A stretch of 40,284 nt of DNA from Bilamarchaeum sp050303335 (GCA_050303335.1 JBNLBN010000010.1:1-40284); one strand, 5' to 3'; numbered from the stretch's first letter, positions 16,289 to 24,558 are shown. Made by a program: numbers and translations. Notes: generated by a model not told the origin, from the sequence alone.

Positions 16289-17200
16289 ATGGATTTTGCC
16301 TTGAAATACCCTTTTTCCGAAAGAGCAAAACAGAGGATAGCAGATGTTGAACTGAATGACAGGATAATAAGGATGGGTATTGAAAGGGTCAAGAAAGCCC
16401 TCTCCGGGGACAGGGCGGGAAGGGTCGTCTATGACGAATCCGAGATAAAGGAGGAAATCGCTTCATTTGCAGCAGCAAGGATAATGCTTGGTGCCCTGTC
16501 AAACCAGTTCATAACCAACAGGTTCGCGGTAAACGAATCGAAGAAGGTAAGCAAGTACCTCAACAGCGAGGATGACAGCACTATCAGGGAGATTGCAGGG
16601 CATTTCGGCATAGAATTTGGCGATAATTCCATTGATATCCCCACATACCTGAAATACTGTCCGAAGGACACCCCGTACAGGCTGATAAACAGAAGGATCA
16701 GGAATGGCACTGTCGAGGTGAATAAGAATGAACTGCTCAGGCTGATAGAGGAAGGCGTGAAAAAGCACATTGAAGACATCCCCAGGGTGAAGGACCCGCC
16801 CGAAGCGATAAAGAAAGCCGGGGAGGAACTGATTGCAGAACTCCCAAAGCACCAGACAAAGATCAAGGTGAAGGAAGGAGACCATCCGCCATGCATAATG
16901 AAGCTTTTCGAAAGCATAAAGAAGCACCAGAACCTTCCGCACACCGCCAGGTGGTACCTTGCAACATACCTGATAGCAATAGGGATGAATGAGGACCAGA
17001 TAACCGAAATTTACTCCGGACTGCCGGATTTCAGCGAGAAGATAACACGCTACCAGGTGGCACACGCAATGAAGAAGGGATACAAGGTCCCATCCTGTTC
17101 CACCATCATGAGCTACGGGCTATGCTGTGCAGTGTGCAGGATCGGGAACCCGATAAAATGGCATGCAATAGACGAGGGGAGGAAAAAGGCGATAGCATGA
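16289..17200 (+). CDS. priL: DNA primase large subunit
   Basis: This 303-residue regulatory subunit of the archaeal/eukaryotic primase begins MDFALKYPFSERAKQRI. The C-terminal Fe-S domain is recognisable: HPPCIMKLFESIKKHQNLPH, then RWYLATYLIAIGMNEDQI, and TIMSYGLCCAVCRIGNP. Several Cys residues (PPC, PSC, GLCC, VC) are available for the cluster. The start at 16289 is chosen because the frame upstream overlaps the membrane-protein gene and begins only with a TTG. Its stop overlaps the priS start as ATGA, giving the expected PriL-PriS pairing with coupled translation. Confidence 0.92.
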   Translation: MDFALKYPFSERAKQRIADVELNDRIIRMGIERVKKALSGDRAGRVVYDESEIKEEIASFAAARIMLGALSNQFITNRFAVNESKKVSKYLNSEDDSTIREIAGHFGIEFGDNSIDIPTYLKYCPKDTPYRLINRRIRNGTVEVNKNELLRLIEEGVKKHIEDIPRVKDPPEAIKKAGEELIAELPKHQTKIKVKEGDHPPCIMKLFESIKKHQNLPHTARWYLATYLIAIGMNEDQITEIYSGLPDFSEKITRYQVAHAMKKGYKVPSCSTIMSYGLCCAVCRIGNPIKWHAIDEGRKKAIA

Positions 17201-18258
17201 ACATCAAGGACATCTTTGCAGAATACTACAAGACTGCCGATATCCGCATCCCAGGAATAGAAAAAAGGGAGTTCGGTATCGGGAACAACAAGAAGATAGA
17301 TGCGAGGCACCTGAACTTCGCAAACGTATCGGAATTCAGAAACTACCTATGCAGCAACACCCCGATGTTCGTATCGCACTCAACTGCATACTATGAATTT
17401 CCCGGTGCGACACCCATACAGAGAAAAAAATGGATGTATGCAGATATCGTATTCGACCTTGATATCCATGCGGAGGGAAAATACGGCGCATATTCACAGC
17501 TCGAGGGCATGAAGGACGACATCAGGAGGCTTGTAGAGGATTTCATAATCAATGATTTCGGAATTGACAGGGAGCACGTGACTATAGTGTTTTCCGGCAA
17601 CAGGGGATACCATGTCCACGTAAGGGATCCGAAATACATCATGATCGGCGGGGAAGAGAGGAGGGAGCTTGTCGATTATGTTATGGGAACAGGTCTCAAC
17701 TACCTCGACTTCTTCCCGAACAGGGAAAAGGGCGGGAAGCTGATCGGGCCGAGGCCTGATGAGGGAGGATACAGGGGGAGGTTTGCACGGAGCCTCATCA
17801 GGATCCTTGAGAATGAGCCGAACAGGATTTCAAGGGTATTTTCAAAGCCGGAAAAAAGGGACTTCTTCATCGAGGGGATCAAGGAGGGCAATTACAGCAA
17901 AACCACGCTGAAACTTGATGATCTCCTGGGAAGGCTCAGCCTTGTTGCCAGGGACCTCGCAATCAGTTCGGTGAATACCGATGTTGCAGTCACGCAGGAC
18001 CTTTCCAAGCTGATCCGGGTTCCTAATTCCATACATGGTGAAACCGGTCTTGTCGCAAAGATAATAGATGAGATAGACAATTTCAACCCTTTTGCAGAAG
18101 CTGGATTAAGAGGGGAGAGGAAGAGAATAAAGTTCATAGAAAAAGTCCCTGCAGTTCCGGAAATGGAAACAAAGGAATTCGAAGTCGATGAAATAGTAGA
18201 GCTTGAATTCCACAAGGCTTTGTTCTTCGTGCTGAAAAGAAGCGCTGTCTGGGCCTAA
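17197..18258 (+). CDS. priS: DNA primase catalytic small subunit
   Basis: This 353-residue catalytic primase subunit makes the RNA/DNA primer. The metal-binding motif is DIVFDLDIHAEG, with Asp87 and Asp89. The nucleotide-binding FSGNRGYHVHVRD follows at about 130-142, and a later conserved region is DVAVTQDLSKLIRVPNSIHG. Length is typical for archaeal PriS. The start at 17197 is fixed by the ATGA overlap with priL; a longer open frame to 17122 lies wholly within priL and is rejected. It is the last gene of the nnrD-dys-membrane-priL-priS operon and overlaps the convergent FGE-fold gene by 4 bases. Confidence 0.96.
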   Translation: MNIKDIFAEYYKTADIRIPGIEKREFGIGNNKKIDARHLNFANVSEFRNYLCSNTPMFVSHSTAYYEFPGATPIQRKKWMYADIVFDLDIHAEGKYGAYSQLEGMKDDIRRLVEDFIINDFGIDREHVTIVFSGNRGYHVHVRDPKYIMIGGEERRELVDYVMGTGLNYLDFFPNREKGGKLIGPRPDEGGYRGRFARSLIRILENEPNRISRVFSKPEKRDFFIEGIKEGNYSKTTLKLDDLLGRLSLVARDLAISSVNTDVAVTQDLSKLIRVPNSIHGETGLVAKIIDEIDNFNPFAEAGLRGERKRIKFIEKVPAVPEMETKEFEVDEIVELEFHKALFFVLKRSAVWA

Positions 18259-19496
18259 TCCTTGCAGCAGCGGAATCCTACGGAATAATCCCGGTAGTCA
18301 GTTTCATGCGCTGCCGTGGTATACATGCATCCGGGCTTGTTTTGGGTCGCGTCAAGGAAATAGCCTCCCTTGAACTGCGCCTTTCCCTTGGCTGAAAGCG
18401 TCGCGACCAGCTCGTTGACCGATCCGATCATGTCATATACCTGGAATTCGCTGGTGCATTCCGGATAGCTTCCCGTCTCTTCCATACCAACATGTATCTG
18501 TGCAAGCCTTTCATCCCAGAAAAGCTTCTTGGTATGGTTCCAGACGTACATTTCATCCTTTTTGCTTGAGCATTTTGGATATTGCGAAAGATCGATCGGG
18601 TTCCCGTTGTGGTAGAGCGTTCCGTCCGGATCAATTTTTTCATCAAAGAACGAGCCGGGCACTCTTTTGCCTCTGTTGCATCTTGAAAATAGGTGCAGGG
18701 GAGGGCTTTTTACTCCGAGTTTCCTCTGGAATTCTCCCTGCTTGTCATAGTTGCATTTTCCGGGTACCTCATTCCATCCACCCCACGGGTATGCTGCCTT
18801 TTTTGTGTTTCCCAGGCATGCAGACATCCATTCCTTGTATTCGCAAAGCCTTTTTCCGGCGTTGCCGCACGCCTGCTTGGCTGTTTCAAGAGACATCTGG
18901 ACCTGGGGGAACACTCCCTTCTTTGATACTGCCTTCAGCTCCCCGATCGGATTCGGGGGCATCTTGTAGTATGGATATTGCGTTCCGTCAGGATATTCGA
19001 GCGATCCTTCCCACTTGTCGATGCAGAATTGCTTGCCGTCTTTTTTCACCTCGGACATTTCAGGTCCGCATCTGCTGCTTGCGCTCTGGGATATTGCAAC
19101 GGGTTTTTCCTTATGGCAGTCCTGGGGACAGTAATAGAGCGATAACGGATCGCATGATTCCTCCTTATCCACAACGCCGTATTTGTATCCTTTGGGGGTC
19201 TTGACTATGGCTGCGAATTCGCCTGAATCGAGTTTGCCGTTGCCGCATGTGAAATCAATTGGGCAGCTTTCCCGGGTCTCGGACGGCTGACGCTTTAGGT
19301 CGCCGCAGTAACCGCAGCCCGGATTAAAATGAGATGATGAGATGTCTCTGGAAGCTGGTCCGCATGAATCTGCCAAAACGCAGATGGTCTCGGCCTGCGG
19401 GCTGATTTTGGATATTGGCTTGGCAAGAACAAGTGCCGTCAGCGATGCTGCCATCACAGCTGCTCCGGCGGCATACCCTCTCCAGTAACGAGTCAT
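18255..19496 (-). CDS. Secreted Cys-rich protein with FGE-sulfatase (SUMF1-like) fold
   Basis: This 413-residue protein has an N-terminal signal or anchor (RGYAAGAAVMAASLTALVLA). A Cys-rich linker follows (about 35-145, including CGYCGD and CPIDFTCGNG). Residues 150-413 are an FGE-like domain: FCIDKWEGSLEYPDG, GKRLCEYKEWMSACLG, AAYPWGG, VYDMIGSVNELVA, QFKGGYFLDA and SVGFRCCKD. In true formylglycine-generating enzyme two cysteines act in copper binding and catalysis. Here only one corresponds clearly (NKPGCMYTT), so it may be a structural or binding member. No sulfatase gene is nearby. It likely works outside the cell. Confidence 0.85.
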   Translation of the reverse strand: MTRYWRGYAAGAAVMAASLTALVLAKPISKISPQAETICVLADSCGPASRDISSSHFNPGCGYCGDLKRQPSETRESCPIDFTCGNGKLDSGEFAAIVKTPKGYKYGVVDKEESCDPLSLYYCPQDCHKEKPVAISQSASSRCGPEMSEVKKDGKQFCIDKWEGSLEYPDGTQYPYYKMPPNPIGELKAVSKKGVFPQVQMSLETAKQACGNAGKRLCEYKEWMSACLGNTKKAAYPWGGWNEVPGKCNYDKQGEFQRKLGVKSPPLHLFSRCNRGKRVPGSFFDEKIDPDGTLYHNGNPIDLSQYPKCSSKKDEMYVWNHTKKLFWDERLAQIHVGMEETGSYPECTSEFQVYDMIGSVNELVATLSAKGKAQFKGGYFLDATQNKPGCMYTTAAHETDYRDYSVGFRCCKD

Positions 19497-19531
19497 GGTA
19501 ATAATGTGTTAAAAAAGGTTTAAAAAAGGAT

Positions 19532-19918
19532 TTAATTAGACTTGTTCAGCTGGATCCTTGGCGGAATCAACGGTGCGGTCAGGCCAAGTACCCTTGCAAG
19601 CAGGGTTCCGTTTGCACTTCCGCTGTAATTTACTGCGCTAAGGACGACAGTGGCATACTCATCTGGAATCTTCTTCTCCTTTTTCCACTTAGAGATGATC
19701 TCCTTTGTGAGCTTTTCCTCTTCCTTTGCAATCAGAAGACCCTTGATCTTTAGGTTTCCAACATCATCCTTGTAATCGGCAATGTACGTGTATGTGATCT
19801 CTACATTTTCACCATTCATTTCAACCGATTCTAGCTGAATGTTTATGTTCAGTCCCTTCACGCTTTTTTGCGGGACCCTTGTTCCTGAAACCTCGAGTAT
19901 CCTTTCTCCTACTATCAT
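19532..19918 (-). CDS. Small conserved-looking protein of unknown function
   Basis: This 128-residue soluble protein is not recognised. It is strand-rich at first (ILEVSGTRVPQKSVKGLNIN, VEITYTYIADYKDDVGNLKI), then has a charged helix (EEEKLTKEIISKWKKEKKIP). It ends with YATVVLSAVNYSGSANGTLL and a Pro-rich tail. GAGGTAG lies eight bases before the ATG at 19918, supporting the start. It has no signal peptide or Cys. It stands alone between the FGE-fold gene and cdc6, which points the other way. Confidence 0.78.
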   Translation of the reverse strand: MIVGERILEVSGTRVPQKSVKGLNINIQLESVEMNGENVEITYTYIADYKDDVGNLKIKGLLIAKEEEKLTKEIISKWKKEKKIPDEYATVVLSAVNYSGSANGTLLARVLGLTAPLIPPRIQLNKSN

Positions 19919-20008
19919 ATTAAACTACCTCAATTAGTGAGTCTTATCTATATCGCAACATATTAAAAACCAAGGGCCATTTAAAGATTTCGACGCTAAC
20001 ATAGTTCG

Positions 20009-21171
20009 ATGTCTTCTTTTGACAAAATCCTCACAGAACAATCCATCTTCAAGAATATGTCAGCATTGAGCCCGCACTATGTCCCGAGGGANNNNNNNNN
20101 NAGATCGTCGCGCCTGCCCTCAAGGGCCAGAAGCCGAGGAATCTCATCATATACGGCAAGACAGGTACCGGTAAAACGTGCACAATGAAGAGGGTGATGG
20201 AGGATTTCGTTTCCGCCGGGAAAACAAGGGGGGCATCGATGCATTATGTCAACTGCAGGATATACAATTCCAGGTACAGGATATTCCAGAAGATAATGAA
20301 GAATTACATACCAGAACTGGAGAAGTCCGGATTCGGGATGCCGTTCCTTTATGAGAAACTTATAGAGACTGCATCCAAAGGGGAGCAGATCATGCTCATC
20401 CTGGACGAGGTCGACATGGTAAAGGACCTGGACGAGCTTGTCTATACGCTCACGAGGTCCAATGACGAGGTAAAGGCCGGGGGCATCAGCATCGTCGGTA
20501 TCTCCAACAAGCTTTCTTTCAAGGATTCACTTGATCCAAGATCAAGGAGTTCCCTTTATGAGACTGAGATGATATTCCAGCCATACACGGCAGAGCAGCT
20601 GAAGAAGATATTGGAAGCGAGGGTCATTGAGGGATTCGAAAAGGGGGTTGTGGATCCTTCCGCCATAAACCTTTCTGCAGCCATAACTTCGCAGGAGAGC
20701 GGAGATGCCAGGTTCGCGCTAAAGCTCCTCAACAAGGCCGGGGAGATTGCAGAGGCGAGCAAGAAGAAAAAGGTTACCGATGACGATGTCGAGGCCGCAA
20801 GGATGAAGGTCGAGCTGGACCTCACCATTGAAACCATCAACACTCTTCCGCAGATGCACCAGATAGTCCTTTATTCAATTGCCCAGCTTGCAAAGAAGGG
20901 AAGCAGGTATTCCAGGCTCGAGGGAGTGGAATCAGACCTCCTCTTCAGCGGGGAAGTCTATGAGGAATACGAATCAGTATGCAGGAGGATCAATACCAGG
21001 CCAAGGAGCTCAAGATGGTACAAGGAGTATCTCAATGACCTTGAAGTCCTGGGGCTCATAACCACCACCATAAGCGGGAAGGGAATAAGGGGTACAACCA
21101 CCCTGATAAGGATCGGACCTGACCCAAAAGTGATAACAGTGCTGCTGGCAAAGGAATTATTCGGTGAGTAG
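20009..21171 (+). CDS. cdc6: Orc1/Cdc6 replication initiator, interrupted by an assembly gap
   Basis: The N-terminus MSSFDKILTEQSIFKNMSAL and then SPHYVPR is typical of archaeal Cdc6. After a run of ten Ns, the frame resumes with IVAPALKGQKPRNLIIYGKT and GTGKT (Walker A). Walker B is MLILDEVDMVKDLDEL, then sensor 1 (GISIVGISNKLSF) and sensor 2 (SGDARFALKLLNKAG). A C-terminal winged helix ends at LLAKELFGE. The two sides of the gap are in different frames, and the residues usually found there (LPHR...EI, about ten or more) are missing, so the gap is a placeholder. ATTTAAAG lies 26 bases before the ATG. The product loads MCM at origins. Confidence 0.93.
20092..20101. other. Ten-N assembly gap inside cdc6
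   Basis: Positions 20092-20101 are N. The upstream and downstream coding frames of cdc6 do not match across ten bases. A missing length of 11, 14, 17 and so on would restore frame, and family comparison suggests about 30 or more. Confidence 0.97.
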
Positions 21172-21447
21172 CCTTCCGTTTTTTATCCTGATACCTTCAC
21201 TTTTTAGCAGCCTGATTTTCTCTCTCGTTCCTTTTGCAAAGCCGCCGATTGAACCGTCTGAACATATCACCCGATGGCAGGGAATTGAACCTCCATCGCA
21301 CATGGGATCGTCGTTCCTGTTGAGGATGTTGCCGACAGCCCTTGAGGCCAGGGGCGATCCGCATTTTCTTGCAATTTCAGAATAAGTGGACACTTTTCCT
21401 CTTGGTATCCTTCTTACTTCCTTCAATACTTTTTCCTTGAATTTCAT
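21157..21447 (-). CDS. ogt: Methylated-DNA-protein cysteine methyltransferase (single-domain)
   Basis: This 96-residue protein equals the C-terminal domain of O6-alkylguanine alkyltransferases. It begins FKEKVLKEVRRIPRGKVSTY. The acceptor motif PCHRVI carries the reactive Cys, and SDGSIGGFAKGTREKIRLL is the binding wing. The winged-helix part ASRAVGNILNRND flips the base. The N-terminal ribonuclease-like domain of Ogt/Ada is absent, as in minimal MGMT or ATL proteins; the Cys is retained, so it may be active. Its start overlaps the upstream regulator's stop (ATGA). The 3' end overlaps cdc6 by 15 bases in convergent orientation. Confidence 0.92.
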   Translation of the reverse strand: MKFKEKVLKEVRRIPRGKVSTYSEIARKCGSPLASRAVGNILNRNDDPMCDGGSIPCHRVICSDGSIGGFAKGTREKIRLLKSEGIRIKNGRLLTE

Positions 21448-21707
21448 GAAAATTCCTCCACGACCTTTGACCCTTCACCGGTCAGTTTCAGGTAGTGCGG
21501 CTTGCCGCCGGGATTGATCACCTGCACGTATCCTTCCTCTACAAGGAGATCAAGATGCTTCTTTACTGCCACGTGGCTTGCTCCGAGGGCTTCAGAAAGA
21601 ACATTGAGGTAGCAGGGTTTTCCCGCTTTTTCGCAATTACTGATCTCCCTGATGAGCTTTCTCCTGGTTTGGGCACCCTTTGACCAGTAAAAGAGGATCG
21701 TTTTCAT
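21444..21707 (-). CDS. ArsR-like winged-helix regulator
   Basis: This 87-residue protein has one winged-helix domain: TRRKLIREISNCEKAGKPCY, recognition helix region LSEALGASHVAVKKHLDLLV, and wing EEGYVQVINPGGKPHYLKLT. The start at 21707 overlaps the stop of the membrane-protein gene (ATGA); a longer frame to 21896 lies within that gene and is rejected. It is the middle gene of a three-gene operon with a small membrane protein and an alkyltransferase. It may control its own operon, but no operator is proven. Two Cys residues (SNCEKAGKPCY) could sense a metal or an alkylating agent. Confidence 0.85.
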   Translation of the reverse strand: MKTILFYWSKGAQTRRKLIREISNCEKAGKPCYLNVLSEALGASHVAVKKHLDLLVEEGYVQVINPGGKPHYLKLTGEGSKVVEEFS

Positions 21708-22018
21708 TCGACTTTCTCCCTGATCTTTTTCATCGTCTTGTATATGCCGTATGCCGAGACTGCAAAAAAGAATCCGGCGACTATCTTGCTTGATTCCTGA
21801 ACGAACGCAAGGAATGCAAACTGCTGGATGGTGAGCGGGAATATCTGTGAACTTAGCTGGGACAGCAGGAAGAAGAATGCGGACAGGACAAGGCAAAGCC
21901 AGTACCAGCCGCGGTCAGTCTCGAGATACAGCTTGATTGCAAAAACCAATGAAACCAGGAACGCTCCTCCGGCTACTATCTGGAGCATATACAAAAAAGC
22001 AGCGATTTCTCCTATCAT
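21704..22018 (-). CDS. Small three-TM membrane protein
   Basis: This 104-residue protein has three hydrophobic segments (IAAFLYMLQIVAGGAFLVSL, YWLCLVLSAFFFLLSQLS, and FQESSKIVAGFFFAVSAYGI without the leading residues) and a basic end (KTMKKIREKVE). Not recognised. TTTATAAAC about 26 bases upstream of the ATG indicates a leaderless operon promoter. It is the first gene of the operon with the wHTH regulator and alkyltransferase, with ATGA coupling. The layout of membrane protein, regulator and repair enzyme suggests a stress-responsive unit. Confidence 0.78.
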   Translation of the reverse strand: MIGEIAAFLYMLQIVAGGAFLVSLVFAIKLYLETDRGWYWLCLVLSAFFFLLSQLSSQIFPLTIQQFAFLAFVQESSKIVAGFFFAVSAYGIYKTMKKIREKVE

Positions 22019-22079
22019 GGAACTAAGATTATGGATTAAGTTTATAAAATATTACATTTAGGTTACATTAGCGTTACAT

Positions 22080-22784
22080 ATGGACGGAATAACGATCAGC
22101 AAGAACAAGATTGTCATATTGATTGGTCTGGTGGCACTAGCGGGAATAATGATACTCGGATCCATATTAATAGAGCCCGCCAACGGTGAAGAGCTGCTAG
22201 CTGCCCCAGCCCATTCTTCAATAGGAACTGATGCTGAAGTCGCCTCCATGATGGACAATGACATGGCCATAGGTTCAGATGATGCCGGGATAGTCGTGAT
22301 TGAATTTTCGGATTTCCAGTGTCCGTTCTGCAGGAAATTCTGGATCGAAAGCTATCCTGCAATAAAGGAAAATTATATTGACACCGGCAAGGTCCAGCTT
22401 GTATACAGGGATTTCCCCTTGAGCGCCCACCCTGCGGCCCAGGTATCTGCTGAAGCTGTAGAATGCGCGAATGAGCAGGGGAAAGGATGGCAGATGCATG
22501 ACAAGATATACAGTGAACAGGCCGAACTCGGATCAGGGACCATAGATTACCGTACCGACGACCTCAAGAAGTGGGCAAATGAAATAGGAATCGATATTTC
22601 AGAATGCCTCGATTCGAAAAGATACCAGGGCGAGGTACAGCATGACCTCAGTTCCGGAATAAGCTACGGCATAAGGGGGACCCCTGCCTTCATAGTAACA
22701 AAAAGGGACGGGTCCGAGTCCTTGACAATATCCGGGGCAAGGCCTTACAGCGACTTCCAGGCTGCATTTGACAGATTATCATGA
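22080..22784 (+). CDS. DsbA-family thiol-disulfide oxidoreductase, membrane anchored
   Basis: This 234-residue protein has a signal anchor at residues about 10-30 (IVILIGLVALAGIMILGSIL) and then an extracytoplasmic thioredoxin-like domain. IEFSDFQCPFCRKFWIESYP carries the CPFC active site, and YGIRGTPAFIVTKRDG carries the cis-Pro loop. The intervening helical insert is typical for DsbA/DsbG-like proteins. It likely oxidises or isomerises disulfides in exported proteins, of which several Cys-rich ones are encoded in this window. Its stop overlaps the next gene's start (ATGA), so its membrane partner is probably the 180-residue protein downstream. Confidence 0.92.
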   Translation: MDGITISKNKIVILIGLVALAGIMILGSILIEPANGEELLAAPAHSSIGTDAEVASMMDNDMAIGSDDAGIVVIEFSDFQCPFCRKFWIESYPAIKENYIDTGKVQLVYRDFPLSAHPAAQVSAEAVECANEQGKGWQMHDKIYSEQAELGSGTIDYRTDDLKKWANEIGIDISECLDSKRYQGEVQHDLSSGISYGIRGTPAFIVTKRDGSESLTISGARPYSDFQAAFDRLS

Positions 22785-23323
22785 ATAACATTAGAAAGGC
22801 AGCAGGCAGGGTCTTTAACGGGGACTACTTGGCCCTTGCTGCCATTCTTTCCTTTTTGTTTTTTGCGCTTTACATTGCAATTCCCGTGATCACGATCCCA
22901 GGAAACGATGTGGCTTTTCACCTTTCTGCCACGCCTCAGCTTGAATTGATCCTGAATGCCATTCTCTCCGTGGTCATGGGAATTCTATTTTCAATGCAGA
23001 TCTATTCCTGGAGAAACAGGATGGGCGATTTCACTAATGCCGGATTCAGCTTCGCCGGGCTATTTTCAGGAGGAATATCAACGCTCTTTGCAAGTGCCAG
23101 CTGCGCAGGCTGTGTCGGCGCCCTTTTTTCGTTCATAGGATTTTCAGGGATTACTTTCCTTCTGGAACATAAGATGGAGATAATGTTGGGGACTTTCGCA
23201 ATAGCGCTGATTGCACTGCATTTCACGAGCAATAAGATAAACGGGAACTGCAGATCATGCACGCTTGAACCTGATAAAGCCGTAGAAAATGCCAAAGAGG
23301 ACAAAACCCGCAAAGGCAGCTAA
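22781..23323 (+). CDS. Polytopic membrane protein with intramembrane CAGC, possible DsbA partner
   Basis: This 180-residue protein has about four to five membrane segments: LALAAILSFLFFALYIAIPV, LILNAILSVVMGILFSMQIY, AGLFSGGISTLFASASCAGC, FSFIGFSGITFLL and IMLGTFAIALIAL. The CAGC dithiol lies in or beside a membrane segment, and a second pair (NCRSC) lies in the C-terminal tail. It is neither clearly CcdA/DsbD nor VKOR. Because it is translationally coupled to a DsbA-like gene, a role in passing electrons to or from DsbA is a reasonable inference. Its last 69 bases overlap a convergent small gene, an unusually long tail overlap. Confidence 0.8.
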   Translation: MNNIRKAAGRVFNGDYLALAAILSFLFFALYIAIPVITIPGNDVAFHLSATPQLELILNAILSVVMGILFSMQIYSWRNRMGDFTNAGFSFAGLFSGGISTLFASASCAGCVGALFSFIGFSGITFLLEHKMEIMLGTFAIALIALHFTSNKINGNCRSCTLEPDKAVENAKEDKTRKGS

Positions 23324-23536
23324 TGTAACCTGCTTCATGTCGTATGCACCTAATGATACAAAAAACAGGAAAAGGCTCACAAGTGCCATCTTGGAAAAAA
23401 TGGACTTCAGGGAAAGGTCGCTTTCAAATGCATCAACAGGCTTCTCCCTCAGCTTCTTGCTTTTTTGGTAAAGCTCCATGTTCGGGGCGCCTGTCTTTCC
23501 CTTCTGAGGAATATCTTTCTGGTCTGTCAGGTACAT
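23255..23536 (-). CDS. Small two-TM membrane protein
   Basis: This 93-residue protein has a polar first half (about 1-48) and two membrane segments (MALVSLFLFFVSLGAYDM and LAAFAGFVLFGIFYGFI), ending in KRA. Not recognised. TTTTTAAACA about 28 bases before the ATG fits a leaderless promoter, which favours a real gene. Its 3' third is antisense to the end of the CAGC membrane-protein gene, so both cannot evolve freely there. If only one is real, the plus-strand gene is the safer call. Confidence 0.6.
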   Translation of the reverse strand: MYLTDQKDIPQKGKTGAPNMELYQKSKKLREKPVDAFESDLSLKSIFSKMALVSLFLFFVSLGAYDMKQVTLAAFAGFVLFGIFYGFIRFKRA

Positions 23537-23763
23537 GATATCAAGTAATTAGAACAAAAATGTTTAAAAATGCTTTTTTGTGGATGAAATAGGAAAATTC
23601 TATAACTGGATTTTTTTCGAATCCACGTTCATAATTAGACCTTGGATTTTTTTGCGACATAACAGGCAAGTTTTTGACCCGCTTTTTCCAAAAAAGGGAC
23701 GCTGATGGGAAGCGTCTTACTTCTTGTTAAACTTTGGTATTTTTCTACCATCTTCCGTTACAA

Positions 23764-24501
23764 TTAGTTATAAATTATCCAAACCATTTCCTGTTTGGAC
23801 TTAACAAGTTTCTCTTTTTTGAAACCTCCATAAACCTTCCATTCTCTATATCCAGCCAGTCTTAATAGAAGTTCAAACTCTTTTTTGTATATATAACACA
23901 AGTGAAAATTGAGAACTTTCTTCTTATGACCTTTCAGGTCTTCCAGAAGCCAATCATCACGAATCAACTGTTCTGAGGGAGAGTAAGAGACCTTTTCAGA
24001 CAGGCGGTATTTTTTTCCTTTAATGGATATTGGAACTTTTTTCGTTATTTTTCCATCCTTTTTTGCCATAAAATTGAAATCTGGATAAAAGAAATTGAGT
24101 ATAAGCCTGCCACCTTTCTTGAGATGCTTCTTGATGTTTTTTAAGGTTTTAATTTGATCTTCACTTTTTTCCACATGGTTAAATGCACGATATGGAACAA
24201 TAATCAAATCATACTTCTTTTTGCTTTTGAAATTTCGCATGTCTGCTTTCCATACATTGACTTTGAGGTTTTTTTCTTCAGCTTTTTTCTTAAGAACCTG
24301 GAGCATTTTATTTGAAATGTCAAAACCATCAATGTCAACTCCAGCTTCAAGTAATGGTAGGAGTATCCTTCCAGTTCCACAGGCAACTTCTAAGACACTT
24401 CCATTTGCCTTTTTAGCCTCCTTAAGATAAAATTCCAAGTCTCCTTTTACGCCCGTTGATATTTCATCATAAAGCTCAGCAAATTTGTTGTAATATTCCA
24501 T
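23764..24501 (-). CDS. Class I SAM-dependent methyltransferase (probably acquired)
   Basis: This 245-residue Rossmann-fold methyltransferase begins MEYYNKFAELYDEISTGVKG. Motif I is GSVLEVACGTGRILLPLLEA, motif II GFDISNKML, motif III KADMRNFKSKKKYDLIIVPY, then AFNHVEKSEDQIKTLKNI and a C-terminal sheet. The substrate is unknown; the family covers small molecules and lipids. The gene is visibly AT-rich, with AAA and TTT codons unlike its neighbours, suggesting recent transfer. The start at 24501 is chosen because TATTTTAAAG lies about 27 bases upstream. It is next to the tRNA-Ser att-like repeat and inverted repeats, consistent with an accessory patch. Confidence 0.88.
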   Translation of the reverse strand: MEYYNKFAELYDEISTGVKGDLEFYLKEAKKANGSVLEVACGTGRILLPLLEAGVDIDGFDISNKMLQVLKKKAEEKNLKVNVWKADMRNFKSKKKYDLIIVPYRAFNHVEKSEDQIKTLKNIKKHLKKGGRLILNFFYPDFNFMAKKDGKITKKVPISIKGKKYRLSEKVSYSPSEQLIRDDWLLEDLKGHKKKVLNFHLCYIYKKEFELLLRLAGYREWKVYGGFKKEKLVKSKQEMVWIIYN

Positions 24502-24537
24502 GATTAAAACATCCAAAATCTGCTTTAAAATATTATA

Positions 24538-24558
24538 CCTTACAATTCCATAGTAAGG
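24538..24558. repeat. Inverted repeat upstream of the methyltransferase promoter
   Basis: CCTTAC and GTAAGG flank a nine-base spacer. The repeat lies about 40-55 bases before the methyltransferase ATG, immediately upstream of its TATA region, a place where a dimeric regulator could bind. This is seen in sequence; the operator role is inferred. Confidence 0.4.

Noticed and set aside
17122..17196. Upstream extension of priS
   Set aside because: It lies wholly inside priL, and the ATGA overlap at 17197 gives the family's usual N-terminus.
19919..20008. Replication origin beside cdc6
   Set aside because: No origin recognition box repeats or long AT-rich unwinding tract are visible in this 90-base region.
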